A DNA stretch of 20,069 nucleotides. Origin: Butyrivibrio sp. UBA3740 (GTDB lineage Bacteria; Bacillota; Clostridia; Lachnospirales; Lachnospiraceae). Numbering within the stretch: position 1 is the stretch's first letter; each line of letters opens with the position of its first letter. The position numbers and the translations under genes were made by a program. The stretch lies in contig DFGW01000071.1 in NCBI GenBank assembly GCA_002372465.1, positions 1 to 20,069 on the forward strand, read 5' to 3'. This document shows positions 7,537-15,648 of the stretch, in pieces. The notes below the pieces were generated by a model. It worked only from the letters and a program-made list of their open reading frames with translations. It ran no database searches and was not told the DNA's origin.

Positions 7537-9232
7537 AAAGTCCTCCTTGTTTAATGAGTTCTCTGTGTGTTCCTCTCTCCTTAATTCCATCGCCATCCAG
7601 AACAATGATCTCATCTGCACCAAGAATCGTCGAGAGACGATGGGCAATGGTAATGGTGGTCCTTCCCACAGCCAGCTGGTCAAGGCTCTCCTGAATGTAT
7701 CTCTCGCTCTCGTTGTCAAGCGCACTGGTAGCTTCGTCCAGGATCAGTATAGGCGGATTTTTGAGGAATACTCTGGCAATGGCAATCCTTTGCTTCTGTC
7801 CGCCGGAGAGTCTTGCACCTCGCTCTCCAACCTCAGTTTCAAAACCCTTTGGCAGAGTCTGAATGAACTCAAGAAGATCAGCCTTCCTTGCAGCCTCCAC
7901 TATCTCATCAATTGAGGCATCAGGCCTTCCGTAGGCGATATTCTCCCTTACGGTCCCATTGAAAAGATATACATCCTGCTGAACAATACCGATAAAGGAA
8001 CGAAGTGATTTCTGTGTGACAGTCCTTATGTCCGTTCCGTCAATAAGCACCTGTCCTCCGGTAACATCATAGAATCTTGGAAGAAGTGAACACAGCGTTG
8101 TCTTTCCTCCGCCGGAAGGTCCCACAATGGCAACACTCTTTCCGGCTTCCACATGAAGATTGATATTCTTAAGAACTGCCTCCTCCTTCTCGTAGGAAAA
8201 AGAAACATCCTTGTAATCAATAACTCCGGTAACACCTTTAAGTTCTCCGGCATCAGGAGCATCCACGATCTCAGGCATGGTCTCCATAACTTCCATGAAT
8301 CTCTCAAAGCCCGCCAGCCCCTTTTGAAGCTGCTCAGTAAATTCCACCAGAACATTTACAGGATTTATAAAGATATTGATGTAAAGAGCATAGATAGCCA
8401 GATCATCCACCGTCAGCTGTCCTGCTGCAATAAAGAATCCACCTGCTACCAGTACAGTCACAAACATGAGCCCTTCAAAGAAATTATTTCCGGAAAAGAA
8501 AAGGGCCATCTGTCTGTAGTTAGCCTGCTTGGAATCCAGAAAGGCCAGATTGGACTTATCAAACTTGGCAGCCTCGATATCCTCCCCGGTGAAGGACTTT
8601 ACAACCCTTATACCGCCAAGCGTATCCTGCAGGGAAGAATTGATCCCGGCAATCTTCTTCCTGTTGTCGGAAAAGGTCGCCCTCATCCTCCTGTTCTGGC
8701 TGACAGAGAAAACCGCCATGCACGCCACAACTGCCACCAGGCACAGAGTCATTGGCACATTGATCCTCATCAGCAGAATAAAAGAGCCAATGATCTTCAC
8801 CACAGAAATAAAGATATTTTCAGGGCCGTGGTGTGCCAGCTCCGAAATATCAAAAAGGTCTGAAATGAGCTTACTCATCATCTCGCCGGTATTATGAGTG
8901 TCATAATAGGAAAAAGAAAAAGCCTCGAACCTGTCAAAGAGTTCCTTCCTCATACCGGATTCCATCCTGGCTCCCATCATATGTCCCTGGTATGTCACAT
9001 AGTATCTGCATGCAAATCGAACCACATACATGGCTATCAGCAAAAGAGCTATGACCCCCAGACGGGACAGGATAACCTTAGGGCTTTCCAAAAACAGGGT
9101 TCCCCGAAGGATCCTTAAAAACTGCGGAAATGTCAGGTCGATCACCGAAAGGATCGATGCACAGAGCAGATCCAGCAAAAACACGCCAATATAGGGCTTA
9201 TAGTAGGGTATAAATTTCCTGATTAGTTTCAT
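7499..9232 (-). CDS. ABC transporter half-transporter, exporter type (membrane + ATPase domains)
   Basis: This 577-residue protein has a six-helix exporter membrane domain (about 15-300) fused to an ATPase domain (about 337-577), the MsbA/LmrA/BmrA layout; it would work as a homodimer or heterodimer in the cytoplasmic membrane. The ATPase is complete: Walker A GPSGGGKTTL (371-380), Q-loop GIVQQD, signature LSGGQKQR (475-482), Walker B ILILDEATSALD (495-506) and switch His531. The ATG at 9232 follows AGGAG at a normal distance. It lies 19 bases after a strong hairpin terminator and overlaps the amylase gene, so the two are probably translated together. The substrate is unknown; a role in exporting the amylase is unlikely, because the amylase has its own lipoprotein signal. 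Confidence 0.92.
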   Translation of the reverse strand: MKLIRKFIPYYKPYIGVFLLDLLCASILSVIDLTFPQFLRILRGTLFLESPKVILSRLGVIALLLIAMYVVRFACRYYVTYQGHMMGARMESGMRKELFDRFEAFSFSYYDTHNTGEMMSKLISDLFDISELAHHGPENIFISVVKIIGSFILLMRINVPMTLCLVAVVACMAVFSVSQNRRMRATFSDNRKKIAGINSSLQDTLGGIRVVKSFTGEDIEAAKFDKSNLAFLDSKQANYRQMALFFSGNNFFEGLMFVTVLVAGGFFIAAGQLTVDDLAIYALYINIFINPVNVLVEFTEQLQKGLAGFERFMEVMETMPEIVDAPDAGELKGVTGVIDYKDVSFSYEKEEAVLKNINLHVEAGKSVAIVGPSGGGKTTLCSLLPRFYDVTGGQVLIDGTDIRTVTQKSLRSFIGIVQQDVYLFNGTVRENIAYGRPDASIDEIVEAARKADLLEFIQTLPKGFETEVGERGARLSGGQKQRIAIARVFLKNPPILILDEATSALDNESERYIQESLDQLAVGRTTITIAHRLSTILGADEIIVLDGDGIKERGTHRELIKQGGLYEKYYRMQLGTV

Positions 9233-9246
9233 ACTTCTCCTGTTTT

Positions 9247-9280
9247 AAAAATTGCCACCACTAAAAACTAGTGGTGGCAA
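9247..9280 (-). terminator. Rho-independent terminator after the SH3b protein gene
   Basis: A perfect 12-bp stem (ttgccaccacta / tagtggtggcaa) with a five-base loop is followed, on the minus strand, by TTTTTAAAA. It begins seven bases after the end of the SH3b gene and ends the purine operon. It also sits directly in front of the ABC transporter ribosome binding site. Confidence 0.88.
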
Positions 9281-9287
9281 ATCTATC

Positions 9288-10742
9288 TTATTTATCGTCG
9301 TCCAGATCAAGGAATTCAAACTCGAAATCATCCTCATCACCAATAAAGTTTCTGGTCTTGCGCTTTGGTGCTTCCTTTACAGGAGCTGCTTCATCTCTGT
9401 AGGATCTTCTTGCCTGACGCTCATCGCGATCATCTAAATCATCTCTTCTTGATGGTCTGGCAGTTCTCTCCTCAGGATTTCTCCTTGCTGCCCGTTCGTC
9501 AACCTCAGCTCTTCTTGGTCTTGCTGTTCTTTCGTCAGCATCCTGATCTCTTCTGGGTCTTGCTGTTCTGTCAGAAGCCTCTCTCTCAGGTCTTACTGTT
9601 CTCTCATCAGAAGCAGGTCTCCTTCTTGGGCGCTCATCTTCTTCCTCTTCATCGTCACGGGCTCTTCTTCTGGAAGGCTGTGAGAATCTGTCATATTCCT
9701 CTTCTTCCTCATCCTCATAGTAGAGAGAATCACGAAGTTTAAGGGCAAGAAGGATAACTCCTACTACAAGTGCTGCAATTATAATTCCAAGAATGATAAG
9801 AACTGTCTTGTAATTGTTATTAGCCTTAACAAGCTTGTTAACCTCATCGCTGCTCTTTGCTGCCTCGATGAGCTCATTAACCTTTACTCTGTAACCTTCA
9901 ACGTTATCATAGAGGTACCAGATTCCTGCGCCCTCTTCATCTGTAACATAAACAAGTGAATAGGTGCCATCACCGGCTTCACTTGTAACTGCTGATCCTG
10001 CCTGGGACTCTTCGCCTTCAGGAGCAGCCTCTTCTCCGCCTTCAGCAGCTTCGCCTTCAGTTCCCTCTGTAGCTTCTCCTTCGCCGCCTTCAGCTCCCTC
10101 TGCAGGCTCAGCTGCAACTGTCTCTCCAACCTGAAGAAGGTCGCTTCTGATGAATCCCTGCTTGTTGCTGCTTCCAAAGTTTACCTGATACCAGGTCTTG
10201 TTATCGGTTCCGGTAGCCTCGCCTGTTATGGTAACTGTATCTCCCTTGCTTACCTTTCCAACTGAATCATAGGCTGTTCCTGCACCCTGACGAACATTTA
10301 CACTTTCCTCAGTGATGGTTGCTGACTTGGTCTCAGTTGCTGTAACTGTTGTAGCAGGAAGTGATGCAGCTGCACCATTAGCCTGTGATGTATTGGTGGT
10401 TGTAGATGCTGATGTGGATGATGAACTTGATGAACCACCTGCCTTGGAAACAAGGTCACTTCTTACATATCCGAACTCGCTCTTGTTGACGCGAATCTTG
10501 TACCATACATAGCCTGACGCATCTGTAGCCTCATCAACAATATCGATCTTGTCGCCGTTTTTAAGGCTGGATACCTGTGAAGCTGTTGTGCTGGCTGATG
10601 CTCTTACCTTGACGTTATCTGTTGTTACTGTTCCTGTGGTTTCTGTATAGGCAAAAGCCTGTACTCCCGCTGAAATAAAGATTGTTGCACTGACCACCAG
10701 TGACAGTCCGATGGACAATAATCGCTTTCCTGTTTTTTTCAT
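9288..10742 (-). CDS. Membrane protein with two SH3b domains and an Arg/Asp/Glu-rich repeat tail
   Basis: This 484-residue protein starts with a signal peptide (about 1-31, ending VQAFA). Two bacterial SH3 domains follow (about 35-99, NVKVRASASTTASQV; and 143-206, SVNVRQGAGTAYDSV), separated by a Ser/Thr/Ala linker. Next come a highly acidic Glu/Gly/Ala stretch (211-247), one membrane segment (313-335) and a cytoplasmic tail of about 145 residues. The tail is highly charged and repeats a DERTARPRR-like unit four to five times (about 379-445), ending in an acidic FEFEFLDLDDD. SH3b domains of this kind usually bind cell-wall peptides, so the protein may link the wall to the cytoplasm. It begins three bases after the purD stop, and the terminator follows it, so it is the last gene of the purine operon. 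It has no known link to purine synthesis. Confidence 0.85.
   Translation of the reverse strand: MKKTGKRLLSIGLSLVVSATIFISAGVQAFAYTETTGTVTTDNVKVRASASTTASQVSSLKNGDKIDIVDEATDASGYVWYKIRVNKSEFGYVRSDLVSKAGGSSSSSSTSASTTTNTSQANGAAASLPATTVTATETKSATITEESVNVRQGAGTAYDSVGKVSKGDTVTITGEATGTDNKTWYQVNFGSSNKQGFIRSDLLQVGETVAAEPAEGAEGGEGEATEGTEGEAAEGGEEAAPEGEESQAGSAVTSEAGDGTYSLVYVTDEEGAGIWYLYDNVEGYRVKVNELIEAAKSSDEVNKLVKANNNYKTVLIILGIIIAALVVGVILLALKLRDSLYYEDEEEEEYDRFSQPSRRRARDDEEEEDERPRRRPASDERTVRPEREASDRTARPRRDQDADERTARPRRAEVDERAARRNPEERTARPSRRDDLDDRDERQARRSYRDEAAPVKEAPKRKTRNFIGDEDDFEFEFLDLDDDK
9444..9608 (-). repeat. In-gene repeats coding for DERTARPRR-like units
   Basis: Part of the SH3b protein tail is built from roughly 12-residue units: DERTVRPEREA, SDRTARPRRDQDA, DERTARPRRAEV, DERAARRNPE and ERTARPSRRDD. 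The DNA repeats visibly too (tcttgctgttct occurs more than once), so copy number could change by slippage or recombination. Confidence 0.75.
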
Positions 10743-10745
10743 TTC

Positions 10746-12023
10746 TCACTCCTCCGTTTCATCAATCGCCTTACCAATGTCATGGCGCATGTACTTATTC
10801 TCAAAGTCAACCCACTCTGTGGCCTCGTAGGCTTTCGCACGAGCTTCCTTCAGAGTGTCCCCCTTAGCTGTAATTCCTAAAACTCTTCCACCATTGGTAA
10901 CAATCCCCTGGGCTGTTGCCTTGGTTCCTGCGTGGAAGCAGTAGTAACCATCCTTGCCCTTAAAGTTTGAAAGCCCGGTTATGAGCTTACCCTTTTCATA
11001 GGCAAGTGGGTATCCGTCACTTGCAAGTACTACACATACAGCGGCCTTATCCTCAAACTCCAGATCAAGGTCGCCAAGTGTTCCATCAATGCATGCCTCG
11101 CAAACATCGATGATATCAGTCTTAAGCCTTGGAAGAACCACCTGTGCCTCAGGATCTCCGAATCTTGCGTTGTATTCAAGAACCTTAGGACCATCCTCAG
11201 TCAGCATAAGTCCAAAGAAAATAACTCCCTTAAACTCTCTTCCTTCCTTAGCCATGGCTTCTACAGTCCTGCCAAAGATATGCTCACGGCAGAACTTGTC
11301 AACTTCTTCTGTATAGAAAGGACTTGGTGAAAAGTTGCCCATTCCACCGGTATTGAGTCCTGTATCTCCATCTCCTGCTCTCTTGTGGTCCTGAGCTGAG
11401 GACATGAGCTTGTAAGTCTTTCCGTCAACAAAGGACAGAACAGAAACTTCCCTTCCTGTCATAAACTCTTCGATGACCATGTGATTGCCGGCATCTCCGA
11501 ATTTCTTATCCTGCATGATCTGCTTAACTCCGGCCCTTGCTTCCTCCAGATCCTGGCAGATCAAAACGCCCTTGCCAAGAGCCAGACCATCGGCCTTAAG
11601 CACGATTGGGAACTTGGCGCTCTCCAGATATTCCAAAGCCTTGTCTGCATCGTCAAAGATCTCATATGCAGCAGTAGGAATATTATATTTCTTCATAAGG
11701 TCTTTGGAAAAGGCCTTACTTCCTTCAAGTATGGCAGCATTCTTCCTTGGGCCGAATACCCTAAGGCCCTCTGCCTCAAATACATCTACAATTCCGCCAA
11801 CCAGCGGATCATCCATTCCAACAATTGTCAGATCGATAGCCTTTTCTTTTGCAAAAGAAACAAGCTTGTCGAACTCCATTGGTGTAATAGGCACGCACTC
11901 AGCAAGTTCTGCTATTCCACCGTTTCCGGGTGCACAGTAAATCTTGTCAACACGACTTGAGCGGGAAACTGCCTCAGCAATTGCGTGTTCACGGCCGCCT
12001 CCACCAACAATAAGTACTTTCAT
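10746..12023 (-). CDS. purD: Phosphoribosylamine--glycine ligase (GAR synthetase)
   Basis: This 425-residue enzyme joins glycine to phosphoribosylamine with ATP, the second step of purine synthesis in the cytoplasm. The N-terminal nucleotide-binding fold shows IVGGGGREHA (5-14). The ATP-grasp domain has VLKADGLALGKGV (141-153), VIEEFMTGREVSVLSF, the family signature LNTGGMGNFSPSPFY (223-237) and the metal/ATP-binding YNARFGDPEAQ (284-294). Length is normal for PurD. The ATG at 12023 follows AGGGG at a normal distance. It lies 16 bases after purN and is followed after three bases by the SH3b gene. No residue of note is missing. Confidence 0.97.
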   Translation of the reverse strand: MKVLIVGGGGREHAIAEAVSRSSRVDKIYCAPGNGGIAELAECVPITPMEFDKLVSFAKEKAIDLTIVGMDDPLVGGIVDVFEAEGLRVFGPRKNAAILEGSKAFSKDLMKKYNIPTAAYEIFDDADKALEYLESAKFPIVLKADGLALGKGVLICQDLEEARAGVKQIMQDKKFGDAGNHMVIEEFMTGREVSVLSFVDGKTYKLMSSAQDHKRAGDGDTGLNTGGMGNFSPSPFYTEEVDKFCREHIFGRTVEAMAKEGREFKGVIFFGLMLTEDGPKVLEYNARFGDPEAQVVLPRLKTDIIDVCEACIDGTLGDLDLEFEDKAAVCVVLASDGYPLAYEKGKLITGLSNFKGKDGYYCFHAGTKATAQGIVTNGGRVLGITAKGDTLKEARAKAYEATEWVDFENKYMRHDIGKAIDETEE

Positions 12024-12039
12024 ACTTTTCCCCTTTTTC

Positions 12040-12690
12040 TTATAAACTCTCTAAGACCTTCCGGTCGTAGTCCTCAATAATAACTTTGTTCCCCTGAACC
12101 TTCACCTTGTTATTGGCTAAAAGATCTATTGCCATGGGCATGATCTTCCATTCAGCCTGCTCCATGATCCTCCTCTGGAGCGTCTCGGGAGTGTCATCAT
12201 CCCTGACCATAACAGGCTTTTGAAGGATTATAGGACCGGTATCGGTTCCCTCGTCCACAAAATGAACTGTGGCTCCGGACACCTTAGCTCCTCTTTCCAG
12301 GACCTTTTCGTGAACCTTAAGGCCGTAGTAGCCGGTTCCGCAAAAGGAAGGTATCAGCGAAGGATGGATGTTGATGATCCTTCCCTCAAAAGCTTTGACA
12401 ACCTCCCCCGGAATAACAACAAGACAACCGGCAAGTACAATAATATCCGGATTGGCATCCTTCAATATCTGCAAAAGAGCTTTGTTAAAATCTGCTCTGT
12501 CCTCAAACTCCTTAGGGCTCTTAACCACAAAGGGAATTCCTGCCTGCTTCGCCCTTTCAATGGCGTAAGCCTTTGGATTATTGCTGTATACAAGGCAGAT
12601 CTGTGTATTAGTGATCCTGCCATCATTTATACTGTCTATAATCGCCTGAAGGTTTGTTCCTCCTCCGGACACAAGAACTGCAATTCTCAT
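12040..12690 (-). CDS. purN: Phosphoribosylglycinamide formyltransferase
   Basis: This 216-residue enzyme formylates GAR using 10-formyl-tetrahydrofolate, the third purine step. It has the phosphate-binding loop VSGGGTNLQAI (7-17). The catalytic motif is IINIHPSLIPSF with Asn107 and His109, and the active-site Asp lies in FVDEGTDTGPI (144-153). I choose the ATG at 12690 because AGGTGAG lies five bases before it and the family starts at MRIAVLVSGG. A GTG at 12705 in the same frame overlaps the purM stop and would add five residues. It is co-transcribed with purM and purD. Confidence 0.96.
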   Translation of the reverse strand: MRIAVLVSGGGTNLQAIIDSINDGRITNTQICLVYSNNPKAYAIERAKQAGIPFVVKSPKEFEDRADFNKALLQILKDANPDIIVLAGCLVVIPGEVVKAFEGRIINIHPSLIPSFCGTGYYGLKVHEKVLERGAKVSGATVHFVDEGTDTGPIILQKPVMVRDDDTPETLQRRIMEQAEWKIMPMAIDLLANNKVKVQGNKVIIEDYDRKVLESL

Positions 12691-12701
12691 ATGCTCACCT
12701 G

Positions 12702-13733
12702 TCACACTAGCTCTACGCCCTTGTCACCTGCTTCAGCACTTCCAACTACCCATGCCTTGTCGCCGGAAGCTTCAATGGCTTTCAGGGTGGCGTCCACATC
12801 GGCCTTATCAACTGCAAGAACCATGCCAAGACCCATGTTGTAGGTGTTGTACATCATCTTCTCCTCAATTCCGCCTTTCCTCTGCATAAGAGTAAAGATA
12901 GGAGGAATGTCGTAGCTGTCCTTCTTGACAACAGCTTTGATCCCATCAGGAAGCATCCTTGGAATATTCTCGTAAAAACCGCCGCCGGTGATATGGCTGC
13001 AGCCCTTAACCTTAACTCCCGCATTCTTGATGGACTTCATCATCTTAACGTAAATCCTGGTTGGTGTCAGAAGACACTCACCAAGAGTCATTCCAAGTTC
13101 GTCATAGTAGGTCTCAAGGCTCTCTTTGGTCATATCGAAAACCTTGCGGACCAGAGAAAATCCGTTGCTGTGAACTCCTGTAGAAGCAACGCCGATAAGT
13201 ACATCCCCCGGCCTTATATTGCTTCCGTCTATCATATCCTTGCGGTCAACAACGCCCACAGTAAAACCTGCAACATCGTACTCATCCTCAGGCATAAGTC
13301 CCGGATGCTCTGCTGTCTCGCCGCCGATAAGCGCACAGTCAGACTGCTTGCAGCCTTCAGCAACGCCCTTTACTATAGCAGCTATCTTCTCTGGAATATT
13401 TCTTCCGCAGGCTATATAGTCCAGGAAGAACAGTGGCTCGCCGCCTGCACAGGCCACATCGTTAACGCACATGGCAACTGCATCGATACCTATGGTGTCG
13501 TGCTTATCCAGAAGGAATGCCAGCTTAATCTTGGTTCCAACTCCGTCGGTTCCGGATAAAAGAACCGGATCCTCCATGTCCTTTATCCCCTTCATGGAGA
13601 AAGCTCCCGAAAAGCCACCAAGGCCGCCCAAAACCTCAGGTCTCATGGTCTCTTTAACATAACCTTTGATCAGTTCTACCGACTTGTATCCGGCTTCGAT
13701 ATCAACGCCGGCTGTTCTGTAATCCAGTGCCAT
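12702..13733 (-). CDS. purM: Phosphoribosylformylglycinamidine cyclo-ligase (AIR synthetase)
   Basis: This 343-residue enzyme closes the imidazole ring of the purine using ATP. Family features include DYRTAGVDI at the N-terminus, the Gly-rich GGLGGFSGAFSM, the ATP-binding LLSGTDGVGTKIKLA (58-72), the ALIGGETAEHPG stretch, and TGVHSNGFSLVR. Length is normal for PurM. The ATG at 13733 has AAGGAGAG upstream. It lies 22 bases after purE and its stop almost touches purN, as expected for one operon. Confidence 0.97.
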   Translation of the reverse strand: MALDYRTAGVDIEAGYKSVELIKGYVKETMRPEVLGGLGGFSGAFSMKGIKDMEDPVLLSGTDGVGTKIKLAFLLDKHDTIGIDAVAMCVNDVACAGGEPLFFLDYIACGRNIPEKIAAIVKGVAEGCKQSDCALIGGETAEHPGLMPEDEYDVAGFTVGVVDRKDMIDGSNIRPGDVLIGVASTGVHSNGFSLVRKVFDMTKESLETYYDELGMTLGECLLTPTRIYVKMMKSIKNAGVKVKGCSHITGGGFYENIPRMLPDGIKAVVKKDSYDIPPIFTLMQRKGGIEEKMMYNTYNMGLGMVLAVDKADVDATLKAIEASGDKAWVVGSAEAGDKGVELV

Positions 13734-13755
13734 ACGCTCTCCTTACTTCTATAAA

Positions 13756-14256
13756 TTAGTAGTTTTTATAGCCAACTTCCTGAAGCTTCTTGTCCTTGGC
13801 AACAACGGCTTCCTTAAGAGAAGCGCTGTACACTTTAAGTTTCCCCAAAAGTGCTTCGTCGCTGGTGGCCAGTATCTTGGCTGCAAGAAGTCCGGCGTTG
13901 GCTCCGCCGTTTATAGCAACAGTAGCCACAGGAATTCCTGATGGCATCTGAACTATGCTGTATAAAGAATCACGTCCTCCAAGAGAAGTGGTGTGCATCG
14001 GTATGCCAATAACGGGCATCGGGAAAATAGCTGCGCACATTCCCGGAAGATGGGCTGCCATTCCGGCTCCGGCGATGATGACCTTAAAGCCCTTCTCCTC
14101 TGCTGTCTTAGCATACTCAAAAAATTCATCGGGTTCCCTGTGGGCTGAAATGATCCTCATCTCGTATGAGATTCCAAGCTGATCAAGTATGTCTGCAGCC
14201 TTACTCATAACCGGCATATCTGAATCACTGCCCATAACAATTCCAACTTTAGCCAT
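13756..14256 (-). CDS. purE: 5-(carboxyamino)imidazole ribonucleotide mutase (class I PurE)
   Basis: This 166-residue enzyme moves the carboxyl group of N5-CAIR to make CAIR. The active-site motifs are VGIVMGSDSDMPVM (4-17), IISAHREPD with the catalytic His39, and IAGAGMAAHLPGM (61-73), followed by the HTTSLGGRDSLYSIVQMPSGIP loop. These fit class I enzymes, which normally need PurK; no purK lies in this window. The ATG at 14256 is chosen because GGGAGG lies just upstream and the family starts at MAKVGIVMG; an in-frame start at 14301 would add 15 unrelated residues. It is the first gene of the purE-M-N-D run. Confidence 0.96.
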   Translation of the reverse strand: MAKVGIVMGSDSDMPVMSKAADILDQLGISYEMRIISAHREPDEFFEYAKTAEEKGFKVIIAGAGMAAHLPGMCAAIFPMPVIGIPMHTTSLGGRDSLYSIVQMPSGIPVATVAINGGANAGLLAAKILATSDEALLGKLKVYSASLKEAVVAKDKKLQEVGYKNY

Positions 14257-14315
14257 GAATTCCTCCCGTATATAACAGAGCCAAATCTCTGAATCAACCA
14301 CATTTAGTCACACGT

Positions 14316-14324
14316 ATCATATCA
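14316..14324 (-). promoter_or_regulatory. Probable extended -10 promoter of the purine operon
   Basis: On the minus strand TGATATGAT fits the extended -10 pattern (TGn then TATGAT), about 60 bases before the purE ATG. No convincing -35 box is seen at the usual spacing. I see no purine riboswitch or PurR-type box in the leader. Confidence 0.5.
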
Positions 14325-14371
14325 CAATACTAAATATAGTGCCATACTTTACAAAAGATTTAACATTTATT

Positions 14372-14728
14372 TCACGTAAGTCCCAAAACAAGGATAAAAA
14401 CCACGAAAATAATGGAAAGAAGATTGAGTATTATCCCAAGATTCGGAAATAGTTTGAATATATCCCGTTCAAATCTTGACATTATTCCGAGAATTAACCC
14501 CACAACAGAAAAAATGGCCGCAACTAAAGCCGCTGCGGCGTATCTGATCTGTGCCTGTCCACCGTCCCTGTAGGTAAAGACTACTGCGGCGACAAGGGCA
14601 CCCACTGAAACAGCTCCCAGAATTGCAGACATTATGCCCTTCTCGGGATGTCTGTTGTCAGTGAACATATATCGGTCTCTGACCGGTTCTAATTTTTTTA
14701 TTCTGAATCTGATACCTGATTTTTTCAT
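14372..14728 (-). CDS. Small membrane protein, DUF6142-like
   Basis: This 118-residue protein has a basic N-terminus (MKKSGIRFRIKKLEP), then YMFTDNRHPEKGIMSAILG, and three hydrophobic segments (about 32-52, 62-82 and 93-117). The pattern FTD...GIxSxIL with FKLFPNLGII resembles an uncharacterised Lachnospiraceae family (DUF6142, recalled from memory). Its function is unknown. It has no ribosome binding site at the right distance (AGGAAG is 15 bases away). Instead its ATG shares a base with the stop of the 50-aa gene just upstream (TAATG), which suggests translational coupling. It lies between pyrE and purE with no apparent role in nucleotide synthesis. Confidence 0.8.
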   Translation of the reverse strand: MKKSGIRFRIKKLEPVRDRYMFTDNRHPEKGIMSAILGAVSVGALVAAVVFTYRDGGQAQIRYAAAALVAAIFSVVGLILGIMSRFERDIFKLFPNLGIILNLLSIIFVVFILVLGLT

Positions 14729-14880
14729 TAGATAATAATATTCTTCCTGCCTGAAAGGAGTTTGCCTCCGCTTATGATAAGAAGAACCCCTGTGGCAATT
14801 CCCACAACAATTGATATAACACCAAAAGCTATGTTAAGAGCTCCCGCTCCTCCCATTACCTTATATATCTTTTCGTTCAT
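14728..14880 (-). CDS. Conserved-looking 50-residue hydrophobic protein
   Basis: A short reading frame of 50 codons starts at an ATG preceded by GGGAGG at five bases, a strong ribosome binding site. The protein starts MNEKIYKVMGGAGALNIAFG, continues with a single hydrophobic segment (about 14-37, VISIVVGIATGVLLIISG) and ends LLSGRKNIII. The charge pattern suggests a small single-pass membrane protein. Its stop overlaps the start of the DUF6142-like gene (TAATG), and it lies 23 bases after pyrE. The start signal, coupling and composition together make it very likely real. I do not recognise a characterised family; a partner role with the downstream membrane protein is a guess. Confidence 0.8.
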   Translation of the reverse strand: MNEKIYKVMGGAGALNIAFGVISIVVGIATGVLLIISGGKLLSGRKNIII

Positions 14881-14903
14881 TGTAACCTCCCGTATATCTC
14901 TTA

Positions 14904-15581
14904 TTATTTTGCACCGTACTCCGCATAGTACTCGTCAATTGACTTCTTGATCTCTTTTGTCAAAAGGACTTCACCATCAATCGGTCTGTTGTAGAGATAA
15001 TTTACAACATCCTCCATAGTAACAATGGCGTGTGCCCCGAAACCATATCTTTCCTTGATCTCATCAAGAGCGCTCTGATCTGAATCCTGGCCCTTTTCCT
15101 GTCTGTTAAGGGAAACCATAAGACCCACGATGTCACAGTCAGCCTGTGCCTGAATGATAGGCACTGTCTCCTCAATGGACTTACCTGATGTGGTAACGTC
15201 TTCTATAATAAGGACTCTGTCACCGTCGCGAAGCTTACTTCCAAGAAGGATGCCCTTGTCGCCGTGGTCCTTTATCTCTTTTCTGTTAGAACAGTATCTG
15301 ATCTCTCTGCCGTAGAGCTCACTGATAGCCACACTGGTTACTACAGAGAGCGGAATTCCTTTATATGCAGGTCCAAAGAGTACATCAAACTCCAGACCAA
15401 AAGTATCATGGATAGCTCTTGCATAGTAATTACCAAGCTTACGAAGCTGGGATCCTGTCACATATGCTCCGGCATTCATGAAAAATGGGGATTTCCTGCC
15501 ACTCTTAAGAGTGAACTCACCAAATTTAAGGACATTGCTGTCCACCATGAACTCGATAAACTCTTCCTTGTATCTTTCCAT
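14904..15581 (-). CDS. pyrE: Orotate phosphoribosyltransferase
   Basis: This 225-residue enzyme makes orotidine 5'-phosphate from orotate and PRPP in pyrimidine synthesis. It has FTLKSGRKSPFFMNAG (23-38), the LFGPAYKGIPL stretch (68-78), the flexible catalytic loop RKEIKDHGDKG (100-110) and the PRPP-binding motif VLIIEDVTTSGKS (123-135). Length fits the roughly 210-230-residue type with an extended C-terminus. The ATG at 15581 has AAGGAGAGG just upstream, and a TATAAT box lies 40 bases before it. No other pyrimidine gene is nearby. Confidence 0.97.
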   Translation of the reverse strand: MERYKEEFIEFMVDSNVLKFGEFTLKSGRKSPFFMNAGAYVTGSQLRKLGNYYARAIHDTFGLEFDVLFGPAYKGIPLSVVTSVAISELYGREIRYCSNRKEIKDHGDKGILLGSKLRDGDRVLIIEDVTTSGKSIEETVPIIQAQADCDIVGLMVSLNRQEKGQDSDQSALDEIKERYGFGAHAIVTMEDVVNYLYNRPIDGEVLLTKEIKKSIDEYYAEYGAK

Positions 15582-15620
15582 AACAAACCTCTCCTTAGGC
15601 GGAATTTTTTACTCTAATAG

Positions 15621-15626
15621 ATTATA
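15621..15626 (-). promoter_or_regulatory. -10 box of the pyrE promoter
   Basis: A perfect TATAAT on the minus strand in an AT-rich spacer, 39 bases before the pyrE ATG. The -35 region is not convincing. It would make pyrE and the two small membrane genes a separate unit from the genes upstream. Confidence 0.55.
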
Positions 15627-15648
15627 ATGCATAGAACAAAAAGCTGCA

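Noticed and set aside
7537..7725. Longer amylase start adding 63 residues.
   Set aside because: The extension lies fully inside the ABC gene and would bury the lipoprotein signal; the start at 7536 has a strong ribosome binding site.
8153..8863. Plus-strand open frame of 236 codons.
   Set aside because: Antisense shadow of the ABC transporter gene, whose motifs are complete on the other strand.
12691..12705. GTG start for purN overlapping the purM stop.
   Set aside because: The AGGTGAG lies downstream of the GTG and fits the ATG at 12690, where the family N-terminus begins.
14257..14371. Purine riboswitch or PurR box before purE.
   Set aside because: I could not find the conserved riboswitch core or a PurBox-like sequence in the leader; only an extended -10 is visible.
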